Shown in pieces: positions 1 to 12,826 of a stretch of DNA of 64,000 nt (position 1 is its first letter; each line of letters starts with the position of its first letter). A program made the translations under genes and the position numbers. The stretch is from Brachionus manjavacas (taxonomy: Eukaryota; Rotifera; Eurotatoria; Ploima; Brachionidae), in the NCBI GenBank assembly GCA_019054805.1, contig JAHQIY010000011.1, forward strand, positions 2,113,001 through 2,177,000. The letters are read 5' to 3'. The notes beneath the pieces are model-generated. The model saw nothing but the letters and a program-made list of their open reading frames with translations, did no database searches and was not told where the DNA came from.

Positions 1-2470
1 AATTAAACTATTTTTTTAAGGGTTTTAAAAATTTAAAATAAAAAAAAATATACTTCAGCTTTTAAACTTTTAAATTTTTGAGATTTTTGTTTGTTGGAAA
101 TTAACACTTAAAAAAAAAACTAAATTTAATTAAAACTTAAGTGTTTTAAAGGGAATAAAATTTGCTCTTATTTCAAAAAATTATTCAAATTATAAATCTG
201 AAAAAATTCTTGGGTCACACTCTTTTGAGTGTACAATACTTTTACTCTTCACTTAATTTTAACTAATTGAATAATTTTAATAATTATTATTAAATTTAAC
301 TTCGTTAAAAAGTTTATTTGTATATAATTCTTTAAAAAATTAAACTTTACCATTTTTGATAAACTGATTTAATATTTTTAAAGTATAAATACACTTTTTG
401 AAACAAAATCAATCAAAATAAAATTTTAATTTAAAAAAATTTCTTCTGAATGTGAGAAGAAAATGTGAGAAATCACAAAAAGTAGACTAAATGACTTTGC
501 CAAAATGTAGAGAAGGTAATAACAGATCCAAACAAAAATAATTAGTAAAATTTTTTGTCTTAATTTAGAGCATCAAAAAAATTTTTTTTTTCTTTAGGTT
601 TAAAACTTGTCCTGCAAGATGAATCAGTTAAAATTTGCTTCAGCCAAAATTTATCAAGTCTGACCATCAGCATAATTACAATAGAAAATCAATCAAATGT
701 ATCAATTGTTAATATGTTTAATTTAAGTAAAATTATTAAATTTAAAAATAATATTTTTAGATTTTTTCATAATTTTCATATAGAAACATTATTTTTTCTA
801 CCTTTTCGGGTTTTATTTTGTTTCTTCTGTCCCATACTTGATAACCAGTTCTTGAAAATATTCTTAAAATATGTTTTAGATCTTGAGTAAAAGAGTTATT
901 TAATCTTTTTTCCTTAATTTCTTTCTTCTATTTCATATGCCACATTGTACTTATCATTAATCACGCAATTGTTGCACTTGATCTGGAATAAGATCAGTAT
1001 GAAGTGTACTTTATTTAAAACGCTGAAAAATTTTATAAATTTCGATTATTTGAAATTTTTTACCAAAAATCTCAAAGGATTGAAAAAAAAATCAATTTAT
1101 CATAATCATTTGTTCAATTTTTTGATTCTTTTTTTTTTAAAAATGCAAAAATTGGACAATTTTTAAGATTTGTAAAATTTGTGTACTCAGCTTTGATTAT
1201 ATTATTTACCAAGTTGATAAATAAATTTTTTAATGTAGAAAATTTTCTTTTTTTTGCAGAAACTATATGTAAAAAATAAATTTTACAAAAATTTGAAATA
1301 AAATATATATCTCTACAATTGAGCAAATATTTTGAACTTGGCAAATAGTTAAATACCTTTTTCAAATTGAAATAAAGTGCTCACAAATGATCAATCTTAA
1401 ATTTGCCCTCTAGGTTTAAAAAATAGCATTACAATCAAAAAATTTGCATTAATATTGAATTAATAACCAAAAAAAATACTTGGTAGTCTAATGATCTTTA
1501 GCTTCGAGCAGCTTTAAATGTCCTCAAAGCTTTCATTAATTAATTCTGCGAAATAAAATTACCTGTCATCCTAGATTTTTGAATTCTTATTCCTCATATT
1601 TTTTATCACTTGAGTCAAATGCTTTAAAAATCGACCTAATTAACCTAAGTAATTTTTTCCCTACTTCACTCACTTTATTAAGAAATTTCTATCTCAAAAA
1701 AAAGAATTAAAAGAGAGATTTTAATAATTTTTGATTAAAGATGAGCTTGGTATTCCCAATCGTCACAAATTTCATAATTAGCGACCAAAAGAATTAACGA
1801 AAATCATTTCAACTCTTTTAATCTTTAGTTTAATTAATTTAAACTAGTAATTTATTTTTGAAATATCAGGTGGCCAGCTGTCTCACCACTTGAACTAAAA
1901 AATAGTTAAACCTGACTTTTTACAAGTATTAAAGACCTTTTAATATTGTCGAGCAAAATTAAATTGAAATAAAAAAAAAAGGGAATTTAAAAAATTCAAG
2001 AAATCTTAATAAAAATTATCGAGGCATGAAAATAGTCTAAATTAGTCTATAATCAAGGTTTTGTTGAATTATCAAAAATATGAAGAGTATATTTTAGTTT
2101 TTGAATTTAGATCATTGAAGTTAAATTTAAACTTCAGAAAATTGAATTCAGTGAAAAAATTCTTAAAGTTAAAAATTAAAAATTTATTTAAAAAAAAAAT
2201 AGATCACTTTGTTCAAAATCTGGATGTGATTCTAATTGATTTGTCAAATAAATCGATTTTTTTCTTGATAAATATAAAAAAATCTTAATAATTCTTAATG
2301 ATTTTATCTTAAAATAAAATAAAGTTTTTTTTCTTGATTTTTTTTTTCTTGATTATTGATAAATTTGAATGAAATTTCATAATGCCTAAAATTTCTTCTT
2401 CTATATCGAAAAAGGATACTAAAATTGATTGTATGATGTCGTGTAAAAGGTTTCTAATAGCCAAATAAAG
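1..2470. other. AT-rich stretch without a recognisable gene
   Basis: Only short, low-complexity open frames rich in Lys, Asn, Phe, Ile and Leu are present. None shows a family motif, a plausible splice structure or a rise in GC content. No RNA gene or clear repeat was recognised. Confidence 0.6.
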
Positions 2471-3050
2471 CAGTGGTTCTTTTCACATTAAGTTTCGGTC
2501 AGCTTACGTAATCTTACGTAAATATTAGTCGGTAAGGGTCTGTAATTTTAAATTATGAAGAAAAAATGGATGGCAATTTTAAATTTTTCAATCCGTGAAT
2601 TTTGGAAAAATCGTTCCTAAATGCTAACGGCCAAAAATTAACAATATTGGAAAGAAAAATTAAAAATTGGCTTCTTTTATAAACAAAAATCAGAAAAATC
2701 TGATTATATATTTTGGCAGCCATATACTCTTCAAATATATTTATTCTGAAGCCTTTAAAAAATTATAAAATTACTTTCTTTTTTTAAAAAACTTTATTAA
2801 ATTTTCCGCAAAAATTGTGTAATTTTACATTAAATTAAGTAAGAAACGGTAAAGAATGTTGAATTTTTTTTCGATTTTTCATATTAACTCATTTTTTTGG
2901 TCGTAAGCATTTAGTTACGATTTTACCTCAATTTACGTATTTTAATGTAAGCTTTCGTAATTTTACGTAAAATTACACATCTATACCGATTAATATTTAC
3001 GTAAAATAACGTAATTTTATGAATTATGGGCTTTTTGTTTAGAACCATTG
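2471..3050. mobile_element. hAT-like inverted-repeat element (MITE)
   Basis: The segment begins CAGTGGTTCT and ends AGAACCATTG, the tip type seen in hAT elements. About 80 bp at each end are imperfect inverted repeats, both containing TTACGTAAATATTARTCGGT and a GTGTAATTTTA/CTGTAATTTTA block. The inside is AT-rich and has no transposase, so it would be a non-autonomous copy. The flanking octamers do not match, so the target-site duplication seems to have decayed. The inverted repeat is seen directly; the superfamily comes from the tip sequence. Confidence 0.65.
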
Positions 3051-5999
3051 TATATAGGTTTATTAAGGGTACCCTGACCAAGAGATGTCAAAAATTAAAA
3101 AATTTAATATATCACGAAATATTTACTTTTTAGTTTTGAAATAAATTCATGGATTGTAAATTCGAGCCAAAAAATTGGCATTTAAAAAAAAAAAAAAAAT
3201 ATTTCCAAGTTTTTCCCTGTTTAGAATTGTTTTAGAATTTTTTTTTTACATTATTTTAAAGTCGATCTTTTACTATCAATTAAGTTTTTAGCGCATCAAA
3301 AAAAGAGTAAAGTTATTCCAAAATATGTCTAATCGATAAAATTTCTTTCGAAAATTTTCATATTTTTTTTTTCTGATTAACAACTCTAATAAATAATAAA
3401 ATAATGAATTTTATTTAATTAAAATAAAGAAATTTATCTTGTAACAAAGAATGTGAGTTGGTCGCCTCATTTCTGGCTACGGTTCTTAGATATTAATTAA
3501 TGCACACCTGAATGACTAATGCTCCTTCAATCTAAAAATAGATTTGAAACTTATGCCCAGCCTGATTATTTTAATTATTAAAAACTTAAGACTTGCCTAT
3601 CGAGGTGTTGATCGAAAAATTTAATTAATCAAAAAATTATATTTTATTTCATTGTGCACTGATCTTGAACGAAGATTAAGATTAAGTTATTTTGTCTTTA
3701 AAATTTTTATTTCATTCGAAGAAGTAAAATTTAGGATCTCTAAATTTAACTCTTTTTTTGATTTTTGAAAAATCAACAAACCTTCAAACTCTTTAGTATC
3801 ATCTTTACTTTATAAGAATTTTTTTTTAATTTAAAAAATTTGATTTTAATAAAAAGAACTGATAATATTATTTTTTAGTTCTAATATAAAAATGTGGAAA
3901 ATGAAATTAAATATATACAAAAACAGAAGAAAAAAATATTTTATAAAATAACTATCTGTTAATCCTTCTGTCATACTGCGGCTCTAAAGGGATAAAATGA
4001 AAGCTCAATTTAAATTTAGGCTTTATTAGTTCTCATACACCAAATTTTTAATTTTTTACCCCAAATTTATTAAAAAACCACCAAAAACAAAATAAAAAAA
4101 TAAAAATTTAAAATGACACTATTTTTTTCACATTATCACCTAATTTAATAGAAATACACCAAATTTATAAAAAAAAAAATTTTTATTCAATTTTACCACA
4201 AAAATTTTAGTTTGCTTTCTTATAGTTAAACTTTTTAGCTGCTGATTTATTTTCTAATTGATAGCCCATAGAATTCGGATGCTTCGATTGGGAAATGGTC
4301 ACTAGTCATGTCTATTTAATAACTTCATTTTATTATATAGTTTTTTTTAGGTAGGTTGGTGTCATTTTAAAAATTAATGGCCGTTTTAATTAATTAGTTA
4401 TCAAAATTAAAAAAATAGTGCCTTTTTATTTAATTAAGTGTTAATCCTTATTTTTACGGATTATTTGATTAAAAGGGGAATTTTACTAAATTATTGGGGT
4501 AAAATATTAATTATTTGGGCTATTTTATTGAAAATTTGGGGTATCGAAATTAATTTGATAAAAAAAAAAAATCGAAATTAAAGAGCCTTAAATTTATATT
4601 TAAAATCATAAAATAAGATCTAAATTTTTTATTCTAAAAAAAACTATAAAATAGAACTATTTCAGAAATTAATTTAGATTTACCTTTTTTTGAAATATTT
4701 AAAGAAATCAACTTTTCACATAATTATTTAATTCTGGAAACTGCTGAGCTTTATAATTTACTTAAATGGAGTAAAATTGATTTTTTAGGTGCTTTAGATC
4801 TACATTCCTCTATTTTTTAGAACTCTGCTTGATTTCTTTGTTTTTTTAAAAAAACTTTTTGATTTGGATTGATTAATTTATTTTAAGAATTTTAAGCAAT
4901 TTTTAGCAAAAAGTCTAAAATACAGCTTTTGGGTGCCATACATCTAAAATGCATGTTATAAAATGTTTGGTTTTAAGAAGAATATAAACAAAATATTTTA
5001 AATATAATTAACGCTCTTAGTTAGTTTGCTTCGAATCTACCCAGTCTCTAGTAAATAAAAAATCTAAACAACAAGCAATATTTACACAAATATCATTTAA
5101 TTACCATAAAGCCGTGCAAACAACTGTATCTACCTTAAGGCCTTTATCCCGTATCCATGCAAATGGGGCTTTGAATTAAAAAAATAAGTTTTAACCAATT
5201 TCTAATTAAAATAATTTATTTCCTAATTTTAATTTGTTCAATCACTTTAGAACCGATTCGATTTTATTTGATTGATAATTTAACTTTTACAAAATTTAGA
5301 ACAGCCTTAGATGATCAAAAAGATACTGTAAGAATATCTAAAAAATTAACACCTTTAAAGAGTAAAAATTTAATTTTAAAAATTAAATTTTTTCCACTAA
5401 GGTTCAATTAAAATTTTTAAAATATAACTTACTCAATTGAAGGGTTATTGAGCATTTAAAAGTTATCAAACACTTTAGGGAATGATAATTATTTTTTAGG
5501 ATCCTTTAAATTTTTTCTAAAGAAAAATTAATAAAAAAATTTGGAGAAAAGTAATAGATTATTAAAACGGTGGTAACTAGTGTGGTAAAGTATTTTTTGG
5601 TCATCCAAGATAAAAAGTTAAAGAATATTTGAGAACTTCAAGCAATCTCTCAAACAACTTTAGGGAATAAGTCTAAAAATTAAAAATTTCAAAAAAATTT
5701 TGATTTTTTTCACATGGGCAAATTTTGAATAAATTTTTATTGCTTTTTATAATTATTTATATAGTCTTGATTAAAATTAGGTATGTCAGGCATTTGAAAT
5801 TATTGGAAAAATGTCAAATAATTGCCAAAAAGTAAATTAATATTATTTTTACCTAACCGTAACAAATTTAATCTGAATACCTGCTGATTTTTTTTCTATG
5901 TATCAGGCTTTAGCTAAAACCAGTTATCATGTCTTACTTAAAGAAGATTTATAATGCAATTTTTTTTTGAAATTTTAAAGAGCTATAGTAAATGAAAAA
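3051..5999. other. AT-rich stretch without a recognisable gene
   Basis: No credible coding region was seen. Around 4030-4560 there are scattered complementary runs (ACCCCAAATTT against AAATTTGGGGTA) that may be a much decayed inverted-repeat element, too weak to delimit. Confidence 0.5.
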
Positions 6000-6240
6000 A
6001 AAGATACCCAAAAGATCTGAGAAGCAGGCTCGACAAATTCGTACGAGGACTTTGCTTCACATTGACGATGAATCCTTTTCGCATAGCATCATCAGGGATC
6101 GATGGTTCATTTTATTCAAGTGACGTGTCTCAGTGTCCTCCAAATGTTAGATACTACAAAGAAGAAAAAATTGAGAAAAAAATCCTTGTGTCGATAGGAA
6201 CGTCTCCAAAGCTTCTCAAAAATCTTCTTCAAGAAAAGTG
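6000..6240 (+). pseudogene. Degenerate DDE transposase fragment (Tc1/mariner-like)
   Basis: Reading this stretch forward gives a coding-like peptide of about 75 residues interrupted by a stop. It contains LLHIDDESFSHS, then after the stop PPNVRYYKEEK and KKILVSIG. This resembles the central catalytic strand region of Tc1/mariner-type transposases, where an Asp lies in a DDES context and a K-rich strand KxLVW follows. There is no start codon, no inverted repeat and no C-terminal part that I can follow. It is best read as a relic. Assignment to a particular family is uncertain. Confidence 0.45.
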
Positions 6241-9224
6241 AACTCACAATTAACCAACATGAATTCTTAAATTAATGGATCAAAAAGCGATTGATTTCTT
6301 TCAACAAACAGCACTATTGGGAAGGAGGATACTTGTTCTGAAGATTCATATGTGCCTTGATGAAATGCGTTTTCTCTCGAGTTGATAAAGTAACAAGGAA
6401 AAGAGTTATTGAAAAAAAGCAAAAATGTTAATAAATAGTATTTATTATTTTTCTTTTTTTTAATATTTTTTATTAGCTGATATTTTTAATAAATTGAAGA
6501 AATAGTAAAATTGTTGTGAAAATGACGAGCTAGTGATTAATTTTTACAAAACTGTGGTAAATTTTACTTGTTGTTTAGTCATAAAATATTGAGGTTCCCC
6601 TTCATAAAATTATGTTTTTTATTATAAGAAAAAATTTTAACATATATTTTAAAATAAAAAACCTTTTCGCTATTAGTTTAATAAAATCATTCATTTTAAA
6701 TATGGCTCAAATTTAGCTTAGAGTACAGTCTTAAGCTGCTTTTTCTAAAATCTTTATAATTCTATCTTTTAATTTAGTGCTTTATTTAAAAAGTATTACT
6801 TTAATTAGTTTTTGGATTAATGTCTATTACACTTAAGAAAAAAAGCCTTTTTCTAAAAAAAGAACGAAAGCTTCTTAGACTACTCTCAAAAAAAGTCACA
6901 AAATTTCCAGTTTTAAAAATGAGAAAATTCAAATAAAAGTCGACAAAATTCACTTTTTTAAAGTTCTACGTATTTTAACATAATATTTAATCAAGGAAAT
7001 TTAAAAAGAACTTAAACAGCTTAACTTTCGAGTAGCAACAAAAAACATATAACATTAATGAGTTGTTTTTTATCTGTATTTATAATAAGAATCTAAAAAC
7101 AATCTAAAAATTCATTAATAAAGAGTGATGATATTAAATTTAAAATTGATTATAAAAAAAAAACAAATCCAGAAAAAATTCAGAATAATAAAGAGATTAA
7201 ATCGAACAATTCAAAACTTCAAAAGGACCATCTGAATTTAAATTTTTTATCCATTCTTTAGTTACCTTAAAATCCAAAATTTTGTGAATTTAAAAAAAAA
7301 CGATGTGTTTATCAGTCTCCTAAGACATGGACACCTGTTGATTAACCTTGAAATTAAAAAGCTTTAAAAATATTAGATGTTTAAATTTTGATTTGGAAGA
7401 TTTTTATTTATTTAGTTAAATAAAATTTTGTAACTAAAAAAAAGTATCCATTAAAATGTAAAATTTCATAATCAAATTGAATAAATTATAATTATCAAAC
7501 TTCATTTTAACAAAGATATTGTCACATTTTATAAATTTTAGACTTAAAATGTCTAGATAGAAAAAGCCTACTTCATCAATCAGACAGCAAAATTAATCAC
7601 ATTTAAACGGAATATTTATCAAATTCGACATGTTTATAAAAAATTTTCTTTTATCTTTAAATATTCTAAATTTTAAATCCAAGGTTTCAAAATAATGATT
7701 TTCAATTTTCTTTCAATGTGGATACAAATCAAAATATTTAATAGAAAGATCTGATCAATTAAATATAAACGATTTAGATTTAATTATTACACGAAGGGTA
7801 TTCATTCTATGGATTTAATTTTGTGAATTAAAAAATCGATAGGAGAAAACGAATCTTATAGGAAAATTATAAAAAGAAATTTTTTTAGTATGGTATATAG
7901 TTTATTGAATATCTTAGCTGGTTTTTTAGTACATAATTTAGTTATTAAAAATTCAAAATTTAAAAAAAATATTATTTAAAAAAAAACATAAATTTAATAC
8001 ATTTTTAATTATTTTTAATACATATTTTTTTTGTTACTTATAAAAACGACGAAAAATAAATATAAATAAAACAATTAAAAAAATAAAAGTCTATTCTATT
8101 AAATTATTTTATGTTTATTAAATTTTTCGAAAGATAAATTAAAAATTAATCAATTTAATTCCTTAATTAATAATAATATTCAAATTAAAGTTAGGTAAAA
8201 ATTTTTTATTTTTGTTATTTTCAAAACTTTTTTAGGTGTGAAATAAACTATTTTAGATATTTTATTTTTGATGTGTTTAAAAACTAGTTTAGTTACTAGA
8301 AAAAACTAAATTAGATCCAAGAACGAAAAGAAAAATTAGAAGTTAAAATGTTCATTAAATCAGTAGTGCAGTTACAAAGTGGATAAGAAGCTCTATGGAC
8401 CCACTGGAATTAATTTTCTAATAATACAGATTCTCGTTCTCTTAAAATTACGCAAAAAAAAACGAAATTTATTTCATAAAAAAGTTTTCAAAATATGAAA
8501 AATTAAATTTTCAAATCTTGTTCATCAAATTTTTGAGTTTTGTCGAAAATTTAATAAAATTTTTCTGTTTATGAATGTAATTATTTTTTTAATTGAATTA
8601 GGTTTTCTTAACTTGAACTGAATGAGATGAAAAAACTTACCAGCTTCAGAGTTTTTTTACTTTAAGCCTTTTCTTAACATTTTTAAAAAAAATGCTTAAA
8701 AAGACTTCTTTGTTGAACAGTTCATTTTTCTTTTTAATGAAGAGTAGTATTTTTGTACGGAAGAAGTATATAATAAAAATAATTTAAAGTTTTTTAATTT
8801 AAAATTATTAATGAAATAAAGATTTCTTTAACTTTTAAGTTTTAATTGTCAAAGAAACTCAAAGAAAATATTTCAAAGTGCCATAGGGACATCTATCGGT
8901 TATTAAAATAATCAAAGATCGGTCAAAATCTGACAAAAACCAACCGAACATATCACTTTTTTGGAGATATCCCATTTTGAGCTAAAATTAAAAAGTTAAA
9001 TAAAATTTCTTACAAAAATAGATTGGAGGACATAATATAGAGAGCCGAAATTTATAGGCATGACAAAATATATTGAAAAATGAAGAAAGTTTTAATCGAC
9101 AAAAAAAATTAGATACTTGAACTAACTTGTATTATCTTATTTTCTTCATTTGAATTTAAAGAATAAATATGGACAAAAAAATGTGAAAATTTCAAGTCTT
9201 TATATTCAAGTTAAAACCAGTTTT
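6241..9224. other. AT-rich stretch without a recognisable gene
   Basis: I see no gene. A segment near 7310-7365 resembles one near 61980-62030 (both contain ATCAGTCTC and GATTAACCTTGAA), which suggests a dispersed repeat, but its ends cannot be set. Confidence 0.5.
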
Positions 9225-9840
9225 AGTACTATTCTCTCAAGAAGCTTAGAAAGTGTGTAAGGGAAACTAACATATATAATTCTCTAGATTTTTGGGATCC
9301 TTTAGAGGCTTAGGAATCATAATAATGACTGCTGACTTCCAACTTTTGGGAATGAAATTTAAATTGTGTGAAGCATTAAATATTCTACACAAAAAATCTA
9401 GATAGAGTTTAATTAAAAGTTTAAGGATTGAACTAGAAATCTTGTCTTCTCTCAGACTTCCATTGAGTCTATTATTTTTAATTTTAGATTAAATTTCTTA
9501 AATGGCAGGTCATCACAGAGCGAGGGGTTGGCCTCCGCTTTCTTTGACAAGTTATTTCCTTTTGATTCTTTAATTTTTTTGTCGACTCAGGATTAAATTT
9601 TTCAGAGAAGACATAATCAAGTTGTTCCACAAAGACTTAAACAATTTCTTTTGCGGAATTTATACTACCAGCTTGTGTGCCGAGTTAAGGGGTAGATTTT
9701 TTTTAAAAGGGAGAGCAGCCAACTGAATCAATTTTTTTCCAAATATTAGATTTTGAATCACTCAACGAGTTTTAGGTGTTCAAATTCCTTCCATTAATCT
9801 TTTCGAAGTGGTTTGATTTGTTTCGAGAATGCAACATGCT
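9225..9840 (-). pseudogene. LINE ORF2 fragment: linker and N-terminal reverse transcriptase
   Basis: Read on the minus strand, the region translates in pieces into a non-LTR retrotransposon ORF2. Upstream there is a segment containing VFVEQLDYVFSEKFNP, then REDKISSSILK, then IPKSWKSAVIIMIPKPLKDP and KNLENY, then a degraded SKLLERIV. The PKxWKxAxIxPIPKP...NxxNYRPIS block is the first conserved block of LINE reverse transcriptases. Several stops and at least one frameshift break it, and the catalytic FADD part is absent. It is dead and truncated at both ends. Borders are approximate. Confidence 0.7.
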
Positions 9841-10183
9841 GCAACATTCAAAGTTACATCAACTGTCAAAGTCTAATGATGTGCAAAATCTCTGCAAAAT
9901 GAAATCTTATTTCTGCTAAATTTGCAGAGTTTAGGAAACCTTGATATTTGATGCAACTTTAAATGTTATACAATGTTGAGTTTACGGAACTAATTTTAAA
10001 CTTGTAGAAAAAAAGTTATTTAATTTTTTACATTTTTTTCTGCTTTTATTTATTTTGTACAGAATTTCACAAAACCTTTATTCATTAAATTAAAAAGAGT
10101 TTTAAATTAGTTAATTCTATTAGTTCAATATTATTGGAACATTTTTCTAGCTTTTTTTTCCTAACAAAGTTCTTTTAAATGAA

Positions 10184-12045
10184 ATGGATATTGATTTAAA
10201 AATTTGTCAAAAAATTAAGTGTTGTCGTAATTTTATTAGTTCAATTTTTCTACTTCCTGTATTTGACGCCTTGAAATATTCACTTGTAATTTATTTTTTA
10301 GCTTTTCAAAACCTTGTAAATTTAATCCGCTATCCAAACATTGGCTATTATTGCCTGTTTTTTTATATTCCCAAAGCCTTTGATAGGGTTTGGCATGAAG
10401 GTTTACTTTTTAAATTGATTAAAATGAATCCACTTCATCACTTGACTAACTGGATTAGATATTTTTTAGACTCTAGGACATTTAAGGTAAATGTGAATGA
10501 GCACCTGAGTGAAGAATACAAAATAACCACATGTGTCCCGCAAAGCCCAGTAATTCGTCCTCTTTTATTTAGTATATATATTAATGACATTCCAAAAAGA
10601 AACAAAATAAATAATGAAAACTCTCTGCTTCTCGCAGTTACATTCTTCATTTACAACAAAAAGGGGAACCTAGAAAATAAGATAAATAAATACACCAACG
10701 AACTAAACAATGGCTCATTAAATTGAAAATGAAGACATCAGCTGAAAAGTCGTGTTCAGTAGTCTTTTCTAAGTATATTAAAGAAAGTGATAATCTTAAT
10801 AACTACTGTACACTTCAATGGTCAGACCTCACTTAGAATTTGCCATAACCTCTCGGTGCCCTTACCTTAAAAAAGATATCGATATGATATAAATGATTCA
10901 ACGTAGAGCTACTAAGTTAGTTCCAAATTTAAAGTACCTGACTTACTCAACACACTTACCTAAATTCGGCCTGACGGACCTAACAACGAGAAGATTGAGA
11001 GGAGATCTGATCCAGTCGTTCAAGATAATTAATAAAATTGAGTAAGTTGAGTTTAAAAAAGGATTAACCTATGGTCAAAGTGGTCAAGTATACGAATTAA
11101 GAAGGCATTCAAAGACTCTACGTCGTGAACAGATAAAAAACTGTTCCTCGCGTTTCCATTTTTTCACAAATAGAGTTGAAAACATATGGAACCAATTACC
11201 GGAAGAAATAGTTAGCGCAAAAATATTTTTAAGTCGAAATTAGATGCTTGGCTTGTGAAAAAAGAAGCGACTGCTAAAGCTCATTAGAGCTCTGCTCAGG
11301 TATTTTTCCGAGTTGCAGTTCAACATACTACTACTACTACTACTACTAATCTTAACTTAAAAATTTATGGACACAGAATACTGAGCCAAAGAGAAATCAG
11401 GTTTCTTAGTATTAAATTTGATTCTAAGTTAAATTTTAATACATTAGTAGACGAAATTAAAGAACGCTGCAATAAAAGGCTAAATATTATTAAGATATTG
11501 TCAAATAAAAAATGGGGTCTTACTCAAAAGACACTAGGAAATTTATATAAATCTTTAGTCGGATCAATTTTAGACTTTTCTTTTGCTTGCTTGAATTCAT
11601 TTTCAGAAAATAATATCAAAAAACTACAAGCAATTCAGAATACGGCAGTAAGATCTATCCTTAAGTTAAAATATGATACTCCCTCAAACATGGTGCATCA
11701 TGAGGCTTATAATAAATTTAAATTACTAATAGTCGCGAACCGGCTTTTTGAGTTGAGTCAGAGAGGACCGAGTCATTCTATTCCATTGGATGTAAGACTG
11801 GTGGAGGAATACAAAGAAGGTTTCGAATCAAGATATATTGAATACCCAACTCGATTGTGTAGTTGCTACCTTACTATTTCCTCCTTTTATCCTGAAGCTT
11901 CAACTATGTAAACATGTGTCACATGTAACAACCTATTTCAATCTATGTCTTTTTAACTTTCTTTTCATTTTTTTAGCTTATTTTACTTTATTCTTATTTT
12001 TTTTTTTATGATTTATTCTGAAGCAAATAAATAAAAATTCATTCG
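10184..12045 (+). mobile_element. Degenerate jockey/CR1-like LINE, split by a second LINE
   Basis: The left part (10184-10799) carries a reverse transcriptase segment with KAFDRVWHEGLLFKL, then CVPQSPVIRPLLFSIYINDI. The usual GVPQGS has changed to CVPQSP and the catalytic FADD is replaced by LAVT, so it cannot be active. The right part (11356-12045) resumes the same protein with LKIYGHRILSQREIRFLSIK and a C-terminal segment (about 137 codons from 11498) containing NLYKSLVGSILDFSFACLNS and KLQAIQNTAVRSILKLKYD. Removing the inserted element at 10800-11346 and one copy of its target repeat rejoins the frame. The 3' end runs into AAATAAATAAAAATTC near 12030, a plausible LINE tail. Confidence 0.8.
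10800..11346 (+). mobile_element. 5'-truncated LINE with (TAC)n tail nested inside another LINE
   Basis: The insert encodes, with two or three stops, the C-terminal end of a LINE ORF2: MVRPHLEFAITSRCPYLKKD, IQRRATKLVPNLKYLTYS, LTDLTTRRLRGDLIQSFKI and FFTNRVENIWNQLPEE. It ends in about eight TAC/ACT units. The nonamer TAATCTTAA occurs immediately before it (10791-10799) and immediately after it (11347-11355), the direct repeat expected of target-primed insertion. The interrupted element continues in frame on the far side. Confidence 0.85.
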
Positions 12046-12826
12046 AAAAGAAAAGGAAATGAATAACTAGAACTTTTCATTTTTAAATTGTTTTAAATTT
12101 TTTTAATTTACTATTTTTATTTTTTTTTTGATTTAATGATTTTCTTATAATTTAGTGCCAATAAAGTTCATATATTAATTTTTTTAAATTATACTCTTAA
12201 ATTTGATGGAAATAATTTGAAAAAAAAGCTTGATAATATTTAGTTGGTTTAAAAAATTTATCATGGAAAATTCTAGTTTGAGAAACTAATAAAAAAAATA
12301 TGGAAATTAATTTTATTAAGAAAAAAAGTTGTATTTTTGTATTCAGAAAAGGATTCAAAGCCAAATAGCTTAAGACTCTTGTATCCTAATGTAACTAACT
12401 TTTTTCTGGTATATCAACAAAAACATTTTCAAAAGCAGCTTCTTCCTGGAGAAGCCATTATTTTTTAAAATAGATTAACAGTGAGATGTAGAAATTCAGT
12501 GACACAAGACGGAGTATACAATTATTTAGCAAAAAATAACCTATTATTGAATTCATTTCTTATTGAACCCATCAAGTTTTTACATGAAAAAATTAAAAAC
12601 AAAAATTTTTGCTTTTTTGAAATTTGCACATCTCCGTTCAAGTATCAGGTGTTTTCCATAATGTAATCAGCTGATCAAAGAAAATTTGATCAATTTAATC
12701 ATGCTGGTTTGGTGAAAAAGGCTTTCAACATTTAAATGGAACATTTAAATCAATCTTTAATGACTCTTTTTTTTTTGGTTTAAAAAGCCGATCAGAATAG
12801 GAATGGATCTAGGGACTCATTTGTAG
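12046..12826. other. AT-rich stretch, no gene recognised
   Basis: A 61-codon open frame at 12481-12666 has no family motif and ordinary AT-rich composition. Nothing else was seen. Confidence 0.5.

Noticed and set aside
945-2288. Several 60-85 codon open frames in both directions
   Set aside because: Low-complexity Lys/Asn/Phe/Leu translation of AT-rich DNA, no motif, no splice partner.
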